Source of the DNA: Sphingorhabdus sp. EL138
GTDB taxonomy: Bacteria; Pseudomonadota; Alphaproteobacteria; Sphingomonadales; Sphingomonadaceae
NCBI RefSeq assembly: GCF_900258045.1
Contig: NZ_OGVD01000001.1
Coordinates: 477,001 to 541,000 of the forward strand
Length of the DNA: 64,000 nucleotides
Reading direction: 5' to 3'
The position numbers and the translations under genes are program-made. Below are positions 40,335-49,217 of this stretch, piece after piece. Within the stretch, counting starts at the first letter, position 1. The number at the start of each line of letters is the position of its first letter. The notes under the pieces were generated by a model. It was not told the DNA's origin and ran no database searches. It was given only the letters and a program-made list of their open reading frames with translations.

Positions 40335-41946
40335 ACAAGTAAAACGCAAGCGCTGCGCGATCTACACTCGCAAATCAACCGAGGACGGTTTGGAGCAAAA
40401 CTTCAACAGTCTCGATGCTCAACGCGAGGCTTGTGCAGCCTATATATTGAGCCAAGCCAGCGAAGGATGGGAATCAGTTGTAGAACAGTATGATGACGGT
40501 GGTTGGTCTGGCGGCAATATGGAACGTCCCGCTCTAGCTCAGCTGCTTAATGATGTGAAAGCCGGCAAGATCGACGTCATCGTGGTTTACAGGGTTGACC
40601 GGCTTACCCGTGCATTAGCTGACTTCGCCAAGATCGTTGAGATACTGGATGAGAATGACGCTTCGTTTGTAAGTGTGACCCAATCTTTCAACACCACAAC
40701 TAGCATGGGACGACTGACACTTAACGTCCTGCTCTCCTTCGCGCAGTTTGAACGCGAAGTAACCGGTGAGCTATTTCGTGACAAGATTGCAGCATCGAAG
40801 AAGAAGGGCATGTGGATGGGTGGCGCTGTCCCACATGGGTTTAAGGTTGAAGATCGTAAGCTGCTGATCCAGGAAGGTGAGGCTGAAGAGGTTCGATATA
40901 TCTTCAAGCGTTACATAGAACTCAAATCCGTTCCAAAACTTGTGGATGATCTTGCCAGACGGAACTTCAGAACACGAAGACGCGTTCTATCGAGCGGAAA
41001 AATTCTGGGTGGTAATCACATTAGAACGGGTGCGCTGACGCTGATGCTGCACAATCCGATCTATATTGGAAAGATACGCCACAAAGGTAAAATTTATAAC
41101 GGCGAGCATGAAGCGATTATCGAAGAGGAACTGTTTGAAAGGGCACAAGCAGTCTTCAAACGCAATCGCCGGGACAAGTCACTTGGAAAAAGAACACGCA
41201 ATCCCAGCCTGCTGACCGGCATGATCACAGACCTCGACGGACGTCCCATGTCACCCTCCCAGGCGAACAAAGGTTCAAAATGTTATCGATATTATTCCAC
41301 GCGTCTCAAGCCATTGGAGGACAAGACTTCGGCTTGGCATCTACCCGCTGGCGAATTGGAGAACACCGTTGTCAAGGCGATTGCCAGAAACCTGGTGACA
41401 AAACTTTTGGAGCGAGCGACCGATAGTTCACAGGATCAAAAGTTGCTCGCACAATACAGCAAAACCACTGAAGCTCTGCCATCCATGAATATGCTTGAAC
41501 GAAGGAAGTTCCTGCTCACACATAAAGCAAAAGTCCGGGTAAACGACGATGTTGTGAAGATCAGCTTGAGATTGGCTGACCGGCAGGAGGTGGTCATGAT
41601 TTCAGCTAAAGCGAAGCTGGTTCGCAAAGGATCTAACCTTCGTTTGGCAGTGGCACCTGATAATGGTCCTGCTAAACACGAACCCGATCCAGTGCTACTA
41701 AGGTTGGTTGCAAATGCATTTGCAGCACGAGACTATTTGATCGACGGCGTGGCATCGCCGTTAGTTTTGGACTATTCCCGGCGGCATTTACTGAAGCTTG
41801 CTAGACTGAGTTATCTAGCGCCAGATATCATCAAAGCAATTGTTCAAGGTTCCCAGCATGTCGATTTGACCGGAAGACGCTTTTTGCGCGCCGGAAAGAT
41901 CCCGCTCGATTGGCAAGAACAACGCACCTTGTTTGGGTGTGAATAA
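40327..41946 (+). CDS. Large serine recombinase
   Basis: 539 residues. The N-terminal resolvase domain has the catalytic Ser17 in YTRKSTEDG, and VVYRVDRLTRALADFAKIVEIL and LSFAQFEREVTGELFRDKI with active-site arginines. A recombinase domain (about 165-290) and a zinc-ribbon/coiled-coil-like C-terminal part follow, as in site-specific integrases of the phiC31/TnpX class. The zinc-ribbon cysteines are largely absent, because the ribbon segment reads GSKCYRYYSTR with one Cys, so the metal site may be lost. It should integrate and excise the element. Start overlaps the DUF2924 stop by eight bases. Confidence 0.93.
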   Translation: MVEQVKRKRCAIYTRKSTEDGLEQNFNSLDAQREACAAYILSQASEGWESVVEQYDDGGWSGGNMERPALAQLLNDVKAGKIDVIVVYRVDRLTRALADFAKIVEILDENDASFVSVTQSFNTTTSMGRLTLNVLLSFAQFEREVTGELFRDKIAASKKKGMWMGGAVPHGFKVEDRKLLIQEGEAEEVRYIFKRYIELKSVPKLVDDLARRNFRTRRRVLSSGKILGGNHIRTGALTLMLHNPIYIGKIRHKGKIYNGEHEAIIEEELFERAQAVFKRNRRDKSLGKRTRNPSLLTGMITDLDGRPMSPSQANKGSKCYRYYSTRLKPLEDKTSAWHLPAGELENTVVKAIARNLVTKLLERATDSSQDQKLLAQYSKTTEALPSMNMLERRKFLLTHKAKVRVNDDVVKISLRLADRQEVVMISAKAKLVRKGSNLRLAVAPDNGPAKHEPDPVLLRLVANAFAARDYLIDGVASPLVLDYSRRHLLKLARLSYLAPDIIKAIVQGSQHVDLTGRRFLRAGKIPLDWQEQRTLFGCE

Positions 41947-42078
41947 GGTCAAAATCACTCATTTATCAAAAGTGCATCTGGGATCCGCTTTTCGGGGCAT
42001 GGAGATAAATCGGTTATCTGCATCGAAACAGTGGGTGACAAATGGTCTCTGGACCCAGGTTCATACAACCAGCGGCAG

Positions 42079-42097
42079 CTAAGCTACGCAAACTTAG
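42079..42097. other. Candidate attR of the serine-recombinase element
   Basis: CTAAGCTACGCAAACTTAG: arms CTAAG/CTTAG around nine bases, containing the CTACG shared with the proposed attL. It lies 132 bases after the recombinase stop and 57 bases from the 3' end of tRNA-Thr. Low certainty. Confidence 0.33.
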
Positions 42098-42154
42098 GGA
42101 TTAATTGTGCTATTCGCCGGTATCGCCGGAGAAACTTTAAACCGGAAAGAAAAA

Positions 42155-42229
42155 TGGTGCTGCTAGGGAGAATTGAACTCCCGACCTCGTCATTACCAAT
42201 GACGCGCTCTACCACTGAGCTACAGCAGC
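42155..42229 (-). tRNA. tRNA-Thr (anticodon GGT)
   Basis: Read on the minus strand: acceptor GCTGCTG, D-arm GCTCAGTGGTAGAGC, anticodon arm CGTCA-TTGGTAA-TGACG with anticodon GGT (Thr, codons ACC/ACU), T-arm GGGAGTTCAATTCTCCC, and 3' acceptor TAGCAGC-A with an encoded CCA (42157-42155). All four stems pair well. The 3' end faces the recombinase element, but no copy of it was seen at the far side. Confidence 0.97.
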
Positions 42230-42341
42230 ACTGATTTTATTGCGAGAAGCCATCTGCTTCAGGCCCCGCGCCTATGGCGAAAGGGTTAAGGACTTGTCAA
42301 GCGCAGTTGCAATTTTCCTGTTTCGCTGGCAAATATTATCT

Positions 42342-42479
42342 ATGCCTAAGCCACAGCCCAAGTCAGAAAAGCGTCGCAAGGAGGTCGAGAAAGCCGATCG
42401 CCTTGCGGAACAATTGCGAGCCAATTTGCGGCGGCGCAAAACACAGGCCAAGGATTTGAAATCGGCTGATCCCGAGTAA
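42342..42479 (+). CDS. Small basic coiled-coil-like protein (45 aa)
   Basis: 45 residues, MPKPQPKSEKRRKEVEK followed by ADRLAEQLRANLRRRKTQ, strongly charged and likely a single long helix. From memory it resembles a short protein often seen beside this tRNA or near murA in sphingomonads. The longer in-frame reading from 42240 has no usable start signal and would begin 10 bases from the tRNA. The function is unknown. Confidence 0.65.
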   Translation: MPKPQPKSEKRRKEVEKADRLAEQLRANLRRRKTQAKDLKSADPE

Positions 42480-42498
42480 AGGCCCAGATGGCGGATCG

Positions 42499-42984
42499 CT
42501 AGACAGTAACGGCTGCCCGTTCCGGTTCGATAATCTCAAAATCTGTTACTGCATCAATGAAACTTTGTGCCACGGGGGTAACCTCTTCTGTCGCCGGGTC
42601 AAACCAGACATAGGTCAGCTTGACGACATTCAGCAATGTATTTTCCCGCACAATATGGGCGACGGCGGAATAGCTGGTCCGGCCGAATCGGGTGATACGA
42701 AGGCAAACATCGATCAGATCATCGGCCTTGGCGGGCGCCCGGAAATCAACTTCAGCATGGCGCACCCAGTTATCTCCGCCAAATAGCTCCAGAAACCTGC
42801 CAGGCGAATCTTCATTGCCCGTGGCGCCGACGAGCTCGCGAAAATATTCGGTTACGCCGATATCAGCAAAAGCGAGGTAGTTTGCGTTAAACACAATGCC
42901 CTGCATGTCCGCCTCGGCATAGCGCACACGGACAGGAGTGATCAGGCGAAAGCCGGCGCGCGGGTCGTTAGTATCTGTTGTCAT
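42499..42984 (-). CDS. Acyl-CoA thioesterase (hotdog fold, 4HBT)
   Basis: 161 residues from ATG at 42984. The hotdog signature is RYAEADMQGIVFNANYLAFAD (the conserved Asp and the Tyr that contacts the substrate). It is followed by YFRELVG, VDFRAPAKADDLIDVCLRI and VKLTYVWFDPATEEVTP. It would hydrolyse an acyl-CoA, either 4-hydroxybenzoyl-like or a short fatty acyl-CoA. A longer reading to 43041 adds a poorly formed N-terminus. It lies 75 bases after the start of the X-Pro aminopeptidase gene's 3' end on the same strand. Confidence 0.85.
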   Translation of the reverse strand: MTTDTNDPRAGFRLITPVRVRYAEADMQGIVFNANYLAFADIGVTEYFRELVGATGNEDSPGRFLELFGGDNWVRHAEVDFRAPAKADDLIDVCLRITRFGRTSYSAVAHIVRENTLLNVVKLTYVWFDPATEEVTPVAQSFIDAVTDFEIIEPERAAVTV

Positions 42985-43059
42985 GAAGAAATTTGTCCGT
43001 TGATATTGGCGCTCCGCTCTAAATACGAAGCACGTCAGCATATAGTTTAAAGCGGTAGA

Positions 43060-44847
43060 TTAAAGACGCGCGCATTGCTCCTTGAGCCAATCATGCGCAT
43101 CGCCTTCGACCTGCGGTCCGATAATATCCAGCACTTGCGCATGATAATCGTCAACCCATTGGCGCTGGCTGTCGGACAACATAGCGACATCAATCAGCCG
43201 CCGGTCGAGCGGCGCAAATGTCAATGTTTCAAAACCCAGCATGTCCTGTTCTGCCCCAGCGACTTCCCGCTCTTCGACAAGGATCAGGTTTTCAATCCGA
43301 ATACCAAAAGCATCATCCTTGTAATAACCCGGTTCATTGGAGCAGATCATGCCTGCAACCAAGGGTTCGGCAAATCCACCAAAAGCAGCGATCCGTTGTG
43401 GTCCTTCGTGCACCGACAGATAGGCACCTACCCCATGGCCTGTGCCATGGGCATAATCGACGCCATCGGCCCAAAGATATTGCCGCGCCAATATGTCGAG
43501 CTGCCCGCCCGTGGTGCCTTTGGGGAAGACCGCCTTTGCCAGCGCGATATGCCCTTGCAGCACCTGCGTATAGCGCTTGATCATTTCCGCCGTAGGTTCA
43601 CCGACCGCTATAGTTCGCGTCACATCGGTCGTACCATCGCGATATTGCCCACCGCTATCGACCAGATAGAGTGTACCGGTTTCAATCTTGCGATTGGTTT
43701 CCTCGTTCACGCTATAATGACAAAGCGCTCCATTGGGCCCTGCACCGGAAATTGTACGGAAGGACAGATCCATCAACTTGTCGGATTTTCCGCGAAATTC
43801 TGCGAGTTTGGCTGCGACCGACAGTTCGTCATGACCACCTTTCGGCGCTTCCTGTGCAAACCAGTGCAGAAATTGACTGAGCGCCGCGCCATCGCGAGCC
43901 TGAGCTGCTTTGTGGCCGTTGACTTCGGTTTCGTTCTTAATCGCTTTGGCCAATATGGTCGGATCGCGCTTTTTGACGATATGAGCGCCAGCGCCTTCCA
44001 GCTGCTCAAATATCGCGGCTACCGATCGCTCCGGATCGACGCCGAGCTTCTTGCCGCCATATTCCGTCAATGCATCAGGAAACTCGCTATAGTCGCGGAG
44101 TGCAACCGCGTTACCCAGATGCACCCTGACCTCATCCGTCAATTTTTCTGGCGCAACAAACAACTCTGCATTGCCATCCGCTTTGACAATCGCATAACCA
44201 CGCGGGACCGGGGTATTGTTAATATCCTTCCCACGAATATTAAATGCCCAAGCGACCGAATCGAGCGCAGCGATGACGGTTGCATCCAGACCTTCCTCTT
44301 TCAACCAGACGGCAATATCTGCACGCTTGTCCGCCGCGCTTTTCCCGGCAAATTCATCAGGCTGAACATCAAGCTTGGCGAGCGATGGCTCTGGCTGATC
44401 TTCCCAGACTGCGTCAATAGGGTTGGGCTTTACGGCGAGAAGCTTGGCACCGTTCTTTGCCAGCTTAGCCTTGGCCGATTTCGCCCAATCCTGCGTATGC
44501 AGCCATGCGTCATAGCCAATCGATGAGCCTTCCGGCGCATTTTCGCCCAACCAGTCAATGACGCTTTTATCCGCGGTGCCTACATATTCATAAAGATTGC
44601 CATCGACCTGATCACGCACCTGAATAGTATAGCGTCCATCCACAAAAATCGCAGCTTTGTCCTTCAGCACGACCGCAGAACCCGCGGAGCCGCCAAAACC
44701 CGTGAGCCAGGACAAACGCTGGGCATAGTCGCCGACATATTCGCTCATATGCTCGTCACAAATCGGGATGACAAAGCCATCAAGATTATCTTTGGCCATT
44801 TGCTCGCGCAGGGCGGCAAGCCGCGCTTCATAAGTGGACATCAACAT
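43060..44847 (-). CDS. Aminopeptidase P family (Xaa-Pro aminopeptidase)
   Basis: About 595 residues in the three-domain layout of the long (M24B) aminopeptidase P family. Two creatinase-like N-terminal domains (to about 310) are followed by the pita-bread catalytic domain with dimetal ligands Asp and Asp (DSGGQYRDGTTDVTRT), His (GTGHGVG), Glu (SNEPGYYKDDAFGIRIEN) and the last Glu in LGFETLT. It removes an N-terminal residue preceding proline in the cytosol. ATG at 44847 or 44841 could be the start; AAGGAG is a little far from both. Divergent from oligopeptidase B. Confidence 0.92.
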   Translation of the reverse strand: MLMSTYEARLAALREQMAKDNLDGFVIPICDEHMSEYVGDYAQRLSWLTGFGGSAGSAVVLKDKAAIFVDGRYTIQVRDQVDGNLYEYVGTADKSVIDWLGENAPEGSSIGYDAWLHTQDWAKSAKAKLAKNGAKLLAVKPNPIDAVWEDQPEPSLAKLDVQPDEFAGKSAADKRADIAVWLKEEGLDATVIAALDSVAWAFNIRGKDINNTPVPRGYAIVKADGNAELFVAPEKLTDEVRVHLGNAVALRDYSEFPDALTEYGGKKLGVDPERSVAAIFEQLEGAGAHIVKKRDPTILAKAIKNETEVNGHKAAQARDGAALSQFLHWFAQEAPKGGHDELSVAAKLAEFRGKSDKLMDLSFRTISGAGPNGALCHYSVNEETNRKIETGTLYLVDSGGQYRDGTTDVTRTIAVGEPTAEMIKRYTQVLQGHIALAKAVFPKGTTGGQLDILARQYLWADGVDYAHGTGHGVGAYLSVHEGPQRIAAFGGFAEPLVAGMICSNEPGYYKDDAFGIRIENLILVEEREVAGAEQDMLGFETLTFAPLDRRLIDVAMLSDSQRQWVDDYHAQVLDIIGPQVEGDAHDWLKEQCARL

Positions 44848-44936
44848 CGGCTGCGAAACTCCTTGAATTAGTGACTTACCAAACACATAGGTGTTTTAGA
44901 CGATTTCCGCCACCGATTTCACAGATGAGAGGCGTT

Positions 44937-47099
44937 ATGAAACAGATATTATTCCCCCTCCTGCTTGCCGCCAATCTGGCTGCTGCTCCCGCTTTCGCTG
45001 AATCTCCAACAACAGAAGAGACCATGACAAAGAAAATGGAAAAACCACCTGTCGCCGAGCAGCGACCCCATAGTTACGAACGCCATGGCTATACGATCAG
45101 CGATCCCTATCACTGGCTCAAAGACCAAAGCTATCCGAAGATCGATGACGAAGATGTGCTCGATTATCTGAAAGAGGAGAATAAGTGGTTTGAACAGAAT
45201 ATGGCCGGCCAGAAAGCGCTGACCAGCGAGCTGTTCAAGGAAATGAAAGCGCGGATCAAGGAAGACGAAAGTTCGGTCCCGCAAAAGGACGGCGACTGGA
45301 TCTACTGGACCGCCTTTGACCAAGGCGCACAATATAAGAAATGGTATCGCAAACCTGCTGCTGGCGGTGATGACATTCTTATCCTGGATGAAAATGCACT
45401 GGCGGAAGGGAAAGAATATTTCCGCCTTGGCGCATTTTCCGTGTCTCCAGATGGCAAACTGCTTGCCTATTCCTATGATGATAATGGATCGGAACGGTTT
45501 GACGTGCATTTTCGTGTGCTGGCGACCGGGGAAGAATTGCCTGACGTCATTTCCGGGACTCTATCCAGCCTTGTCTGGTCGGCTGATTCCAAAAGCCTGC
45601 TCTATGGCTTGGCCAATGAAAACTGGCGCACCGACAATGCCCGGCTGCATGTTCTGGGCACCGACATCAAGGATGATCTGGAACTCTACAAAGAGGAGCA
45701 GGACGGCTTTACCGTTGGCATCGGCCTGACCCAATCGGAGAATTTTATCGTCATCGCCACTGGTGATAATGAAACCAGCGAAGTGCGATTGGTGCCGACC
45801 GACAATCCGACCGCGGAGCAGATTCTGATTTCACCGCGCCAAAAAGGGCGTGAATATTCCGTCGAGGAGCATGACGGAACGCTTTATATTCTCACCAATG
45901 ATGATCATGTGAATTTCCGGCTGGCGACTGCTTCGCTCGATAATCCTGGCGAATGGACGACACTGATCGCCGGGTCAGACGAGTTTTACCTGACCGATAT
46001 GACCGCCTTTAAGGATTTCTATGTCACCGAAGGCCGCGAAAACGGTCTCGATCAGGTAGAGATGCGCTCATACACCGATCCAACAAAGGTGGAGCGTATC
46101 GCTTTTCCCGAGGCAAGCTACAATGCCGGGTTAGATGACAATCCGGAATATGATGTGGCAAAGCTCAGGCTGAGCTACGAATCGATGGTCACACCGGATA
46201 CAGTGTATGACTACACGCTTGCCGACAAAAAACTTGCAACACTGAAGGTGCAGGAAATTCCTTCCGGCTACGATGCCGCTCAATATACTACCGAGCGTCT
46301 CACCATAAGGGCACGAGACGGCGCGATGGTTCCGGTATCACTGGTTTATAAGAACGGCACAAAACTGGACGGCAGCGCGCCACTGCACCTCTATGCTTAT
46401 GGGGCCTATGGCTACGCCGTGCCGCCAAGCTTTTCCACCACAAGACTGTCCCTGGTCGACCGCGGATTCATCTATGCCATCGCGCATATCCGCGGCGGTG
46501 ACGATCTGGGGCGCGACTGGTATCTGCAGGGCAAGCTGATGCAGAGGACCAATACGTTCAACGATTTTGTCGATGTTGCCAGAGGACTGGCAGATAAAGG
46601 CTATACCACCAAGGGGCGGATTAGCGCCTCGGGTGGCTCTGCCGGTGGCGAGCTGATGGGCGCGGTTGTCAATAGTGATCCAGCTCTATGGGGCGCAGTT
46701 GTGGCCCATGTGCCTTTTGTTGACGTGCTTAACACCATGCTGGATGAAAGCCTGCCGCTCACACCCGGTGAATGGCCGGAATGGGGCAATCCGATCACTG
46801 ACAAGGCGGCCTTTGAATATATCCGCAGCTATTCCCCCTATGATCAGGTCAGCGCGCAGGACTATCCACCGATGCTTATCACCGGCGGCCTTAACGACCC
46901 GCGCGTGACCTATTGGGAGCCTGCCAAATGGACCGCAAAATTGCGCACAGCCAAAACGGATGACAATATACTGCTGCTCAAAACCAATATGGGGGCGGGC
47001 CATGGCGGCAAATCGGGGCGTTGGAACCGGATTGAGGAAGTCGCAGAGGAGTTTGCGTTTATCTTGTGGCAGATGGGTATGACAGAAGCAGAGAAATGA
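44937..47099 (+). CDS. Oligopeptidase B-like prolyl oligopeptidase (S9A), exported
   Basis: 720 residues with a signal peptide (MKQILFPLLLAANLAAAPAFAES), then a beta-propeller and a C-terminal alpha/beta hydrolase domain. Catalytic residues: Ser568 in SGGSAGGELMGA, Asp654 in GGLNDPRV and His689 in GAGHGGKSGRW. GGELMGA is closest to oligopeptidase B, which cuts after basic residues. Its periplasmic location is unusual for this class but is shared by other sphingomonad copies as far as I remember. GAGAGG-like ribosome site precedes the ATG at 44937. Its stop overlaps the thioesterase start by ATGA. Confidence 0.93.
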   Translation: MKQILFPLLLAANLAAAPAFAESPTTEETMTKKMEKPPVAEQRPHSYERHGYTISDPYHWLKDQSYPKIDDEDVLDYLKEENKWFEQNMAGQKALTSELFKEMKARIKEDESSVPQKDGDWIYWTAFDQGAQYKKWYRKPAAGGDDILILDENALAEGKEYFRLGAFSVSPDGKLLAYSYDDNGSERFDVHFRVLATGEELPDVISGTLSSLVWSADSKSLLYGLANENWRTDNARLHVLGTDIKDDLELYKEEQDGFTVGIGLTQSENFIVIATGDNETSEVRLVPTDNPTAEQILISPRQKGREYSVEEHDGTLYILTNDDHVNFRLATASLDNPGEWTTLIAGSDEFYLTDMTAFKDFYVTEGRENGLDQVEMRSYTDPTKVERIAFPEASYNAGLDDNPEYDVAKLRLSYESMVTPDTVYDYTLADKKLATLKVQEIPSGYDAAQYTTERLTIRARDGAMVPVSLVYKNGTKLDGSAPLHLYAYGAYGYAVPPSFSTTRLSLVDRGFIYAIAHIRGGDDLGRDWYLQGKLMQRTNTFNDFVDVARGLADKGYTTKGRISASGGSAGGELMGAVVNSDPALWGAVVAHVPFVDVLNTMLDESLPLTPGEWPEWGNPITDKAAFEYIRSYSPYDQVSAQDYPPMLITGGLNDPRVTYWEPAKWTAKLRTAKTDDNILLLKTNMGAGHGGKSGRWNRIEEVAEEFAFILWQMGMTEAEK

Positions 47100-47494
47100 C
47101 CGAGCATCGGCTAGAGATCGTAGCCCAACCGGAGGATATTGACGAGCTGGGTCACGTCAATAACGCGGTTTGGGTTCGCTGGATCCAGGAACTCGCGACG
47201 GCGCATTGGCAGGCCGTTGCACCGCCGGAATATATTGAGCGCTACATCTGGGTCGTAACCAGACATGAAATTGACTATCGTGGCAACGTCGTAGCTGGCG
47301 AAAAGGTAACGGGTCGCACCTGGATTTCAGACCCGCCCAAAGGCGCGCGTTTCTGGCGTAATGTCAGTTTTGCAGGAGCAGATGGCAAGTTGAAGGTATC
47401 TGCCAAAACCAACTGGGCCATTATTGATCAGAAAAGCGGCAGACCGGTGCGGGTGCCGCAGACGCTCGCAGACTTGTTCCTGCCGCCCGAATAA
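47096..47494 (+). CDS. Acyl-CoA thioesterase (hotdog fold)
   Basis: 132 residues, single 4HBT domain: AQPEDIDELGHVNNAVWVRWIQE with the conserved Asp and HVNNAVW, then EIDYRGNVVAGEKVTGRTW. It hydrolyses acyl-CoA or acyl-ACP thioesters. ATG overlaps the oligopeptidase stop (ATGA, 47096-47099), so the two genes are co-translated. Convergent with the Mic60-like gene. Confidence 0.9.
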   Translation: MTEHRLEIVAQPEDIDELGHVNNAVWVRWIQELATAHWQAVAPPEYIERYIWVVTRHEIDYRGNVVAGEKVTGRTWISDPPKGARFWRNVSFAGADGKLKVSAKTNWAIIDQKSGRPVRVPQTLADLFLPPE

Positions 47495-47498
47495 GCGC

Positions 47499-48473
47499 TC
47501 AGGGCGCTGGTATTGGAGTTACTGGTGCTAGCGGAGAAGGTTGATCAACCCTTTCTCCTTCTGCGGTGCGCAGCTGCTGCGGTTCCAGTATCGCTGCCGT
47601 TTCTATGACATCCAACGCCCGGCGCGCTTCATTATAACGCCGTGCTTTTTCCATCCATTGACTGGTCAGCTCATCACCATTGTCTGTGCCCGGCAATTTT
47701 TCGATCTCTGCAATCGCAGCATCGATATTACCGTTTTCTACATAACGCTTCGCACGGATGAGTCGTTGCTGTGGCACCGGAGACGGCGTTCCATCACGGC
47801 GGATCACGAACAGTTCGGACATTTCCCGCTTGAAATCCGTCCAAAACCCTTCGCCGCTGGAACCGCTGGTCAAAGACGGGCCGATATCATCAAGACCTGT
47901 CGCCAACTCTTCCAGAGTCACTGGCTCACGGGATGCATTCACAATTGTTGTTACCGCCTTTGGCTGGGCATCACCAAAGCGCAGACGAAGCTGCGATTCA
48001 ATATAACCGAGCGGGGACCCGCGGTCGAGCGCCCGGCGAGCGGCAAAAGCAATCAACAAACCCTCTGCCCGCGCCGCGTTGCCAGACGCTGCCTGTGCTT
48101 GAACATTGATCCGCGACAGCCGGTCTTCAAGGTCTGCAACCCGCACCGCCAACGCCCGCTCTTTGTCGGGCGTCAGTGCGGGAATTTCTGTTGGCACGGG
48201 TTTTACCGGTGGCGGCGGTAATACCGTTCCGTCCGCATCAATCCGTTTCGCCAATGCCGAGGCAGGGTCGTCAGCAACCGCCGCCGGAGCGGTCTTGGCT
48301 CCGGTTGCTGCAACAGCACTTTCCGTGCCGGTCTCAAAAGGGTTGTAGCGTGAAAAAACCCAACCGGTGAGAATTGCCCCGCCGACAAACGCAACGACCA
48401 TCAGCACCAGAACATTGCGAGTCAAATTGCTTTTCCCCCCTGACGAAGCGATTTTTTCATAGTCCCGGCTCAT
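47499..48473 (-). CDS. Probable Mic60/mitofilin-like inner-membrane protein
   Basis: 324 residues. One N-terminal helix (LTRNVLVLMVVAFVGGAILTGW) anchors it. A Pro/Ala-rich linker, then VADLEDRLSRINVQ (coiled coil) and a helical C-terminal domain with VLLIAFAARRALDRGSPLGY-like segments (LIAFAARRALDRGSPLGYIE) follow. This layout and its place just after hemD fit the alphaproteobacterial Mic60 family that shapes cristae-like membranes. Mic60 is often found next to hem genes, which supports the call. Sphingomonad copies are divergent, so a wholly different function remains possible. Confidence 0.65.
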   Translation of the reverse strand: MSRDYEKIASSGGKSNLTRNVLVLMVVAFVGGAILTGWVFSRYNPFETGTESAVAATGAKTAPAAVADDPASALAKRIDADGTVLPPPPVKPVPTEIPALTPDKERALAVRVADLEDRLSRINVQAQAASGNAARAEGLLIAFAARRALDRGSPLGYIESQLRLRFGDAQPKAVTTIVNASREPVTLEELATGLDDIGPSLTSGSSGEGFWTDFKREMSELFVIRRDGTPSPVPQQRLIRAKRYVENGNIDAAIAEIEKLPGTDNGDELTSQWMEKARRYNEARRALDVIETAAILEPQQLRTAEGERVDQPSPLAPVTPIPAP

Positions 48474-48533
48474 TCAATTTTCCTACATCCTGCCAGCGCA
48501 TTCTGCGCCAACCGCCAATATCAGATATTATGC

Positions 48534-49217
48534 TCAACGCAGACATAGTCGCCCAGCCAGAGACAGTAAAGCATCGTCCGTGGGTCGCTTCGCAGCCTGC
48601 ACGGTTTTCCACCCGTCTCCGGCGGCCTCGGCGATATTGGGTGATAGAGCTGCGATATCATTCGCCGACCGATCGATGCCAAGACGATCCAGCTCCTGAT
48701 TCAGCATATTTGCGGCGCGGACGGAATAGAGCAAAACCACGTGACCCTGCCTTAGCGCTGCACGTGCCTTTTCCCCTAATGGCATGGCACGGGCCTGATA
48801 GACACGGCGCAGGACGAGCTCACGCCCGGAAATCGTTGTTTTGACGTGATCCTTACCGGTCAGGCGCAGGATTTTCCGGTACCGATCGGAGGGAAGTGAC
48901 TCCAGCAGCTCTTCCGCGCCGCCCTCTCCGATTTCCGCGACATCCAGACCGGACTGCCGAGCGACCCGGGCGGTTGCTTTTCCCACAGCCAGTACGGGTA
49001 ATTTCCTGTATTTCTCGAGCGCAGAGCCAGCATATTTGACCGCATTGGCGCTTGTCAGCATCAAGGCATCAAACTGGGAAGCCAGCGGTGCCTCCCAGAC
49101 TATTGGTTCGATTTCAAATAGTGGATCGACAATGGTCGACAAACCCATTTTTTCGGCCTTCTCGGCGGTTTCGCGAGCACCCTCAATCGGTCGCAGAATA
49201 ATAAGCGAACTCGTCAT
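48534..49217 (-). CDS. hemD: Uroporphyrinogen-III synthase
   Basis: 227 residues with the bidomain HemD fold: LIILRPIEGARETAEKAEKMG at the start, FDALMLTSANAVKYAG (SxN-type motif), VGKATARVARQSG and later ILRLTGKDH, VLLYSVRAANMLNQ and ALSPNIAEAAG. It closes hydroxymethylbilane to uroporphyrinogen III in haem synthesis. The ATG overlaps the hemC stop (ATGA, 49214-49217), so the two successive steps are translated together. Confidence 0.92.
   Translation of the reverse strand: MTSSLIILRPIEGARETAEKAEKMGLSTIVDPLFEIEPIVWEAPLASQFDALMLTSANAVKYAGSALEKYRKLPVLAVGKATARVARQSGLDVAEIGEGGAEELLESLPSDRYRKILRLTGKDHVKTTISGRELVLRRVYQARAMPLGEKARAALRQGHVVLLYSVRAANMLNQELDRLGIDRSANDIAALSPNIAEAAGDGWKTVQAAKRPTDDALLSLAGRLCLR

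Larger units (their letters stand above)
39194..42088. mobile_element. Small serine-recombinase element (about 2.9 kb)
   Basis: It contains a short minus-strand gene, DUF3489, DUF2924 and a large serine recombinase, inserted between the AraC gene and tRNA-Thr(GGT). The last three genes are a recurring alphaproteobacterial cassette. The base composition appears lower in G+C than that of the flanking genes. The outer limits given are the two copies of CTACG and are tentative; the presence of the element itself is well supported by its gene set. Confidence 0.6.

Noticed and set aside
42155-42229. tRNA-Thr 3' end as the att site of the recombinase element
   Set aside because: No second copy of the tRNA 3' sequence was found on the AraC side; serine recombinases also rarely use tRNA ends.
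42031-42234. 67-residue open frame ending ELQQH
   Set aside because: Its second half is the antisense of tRNA-Thr; the text GRIELPTSSLP is the usual artefact of translating a tRNA complement.
43075-44526. 483-residue plus-strand frame opposite the Xaa-Pro aminopeptidase
   Set aside because: Antisense shadow of a well-supported gene, with His/Cys/Arg-rich non-protein-like composition.
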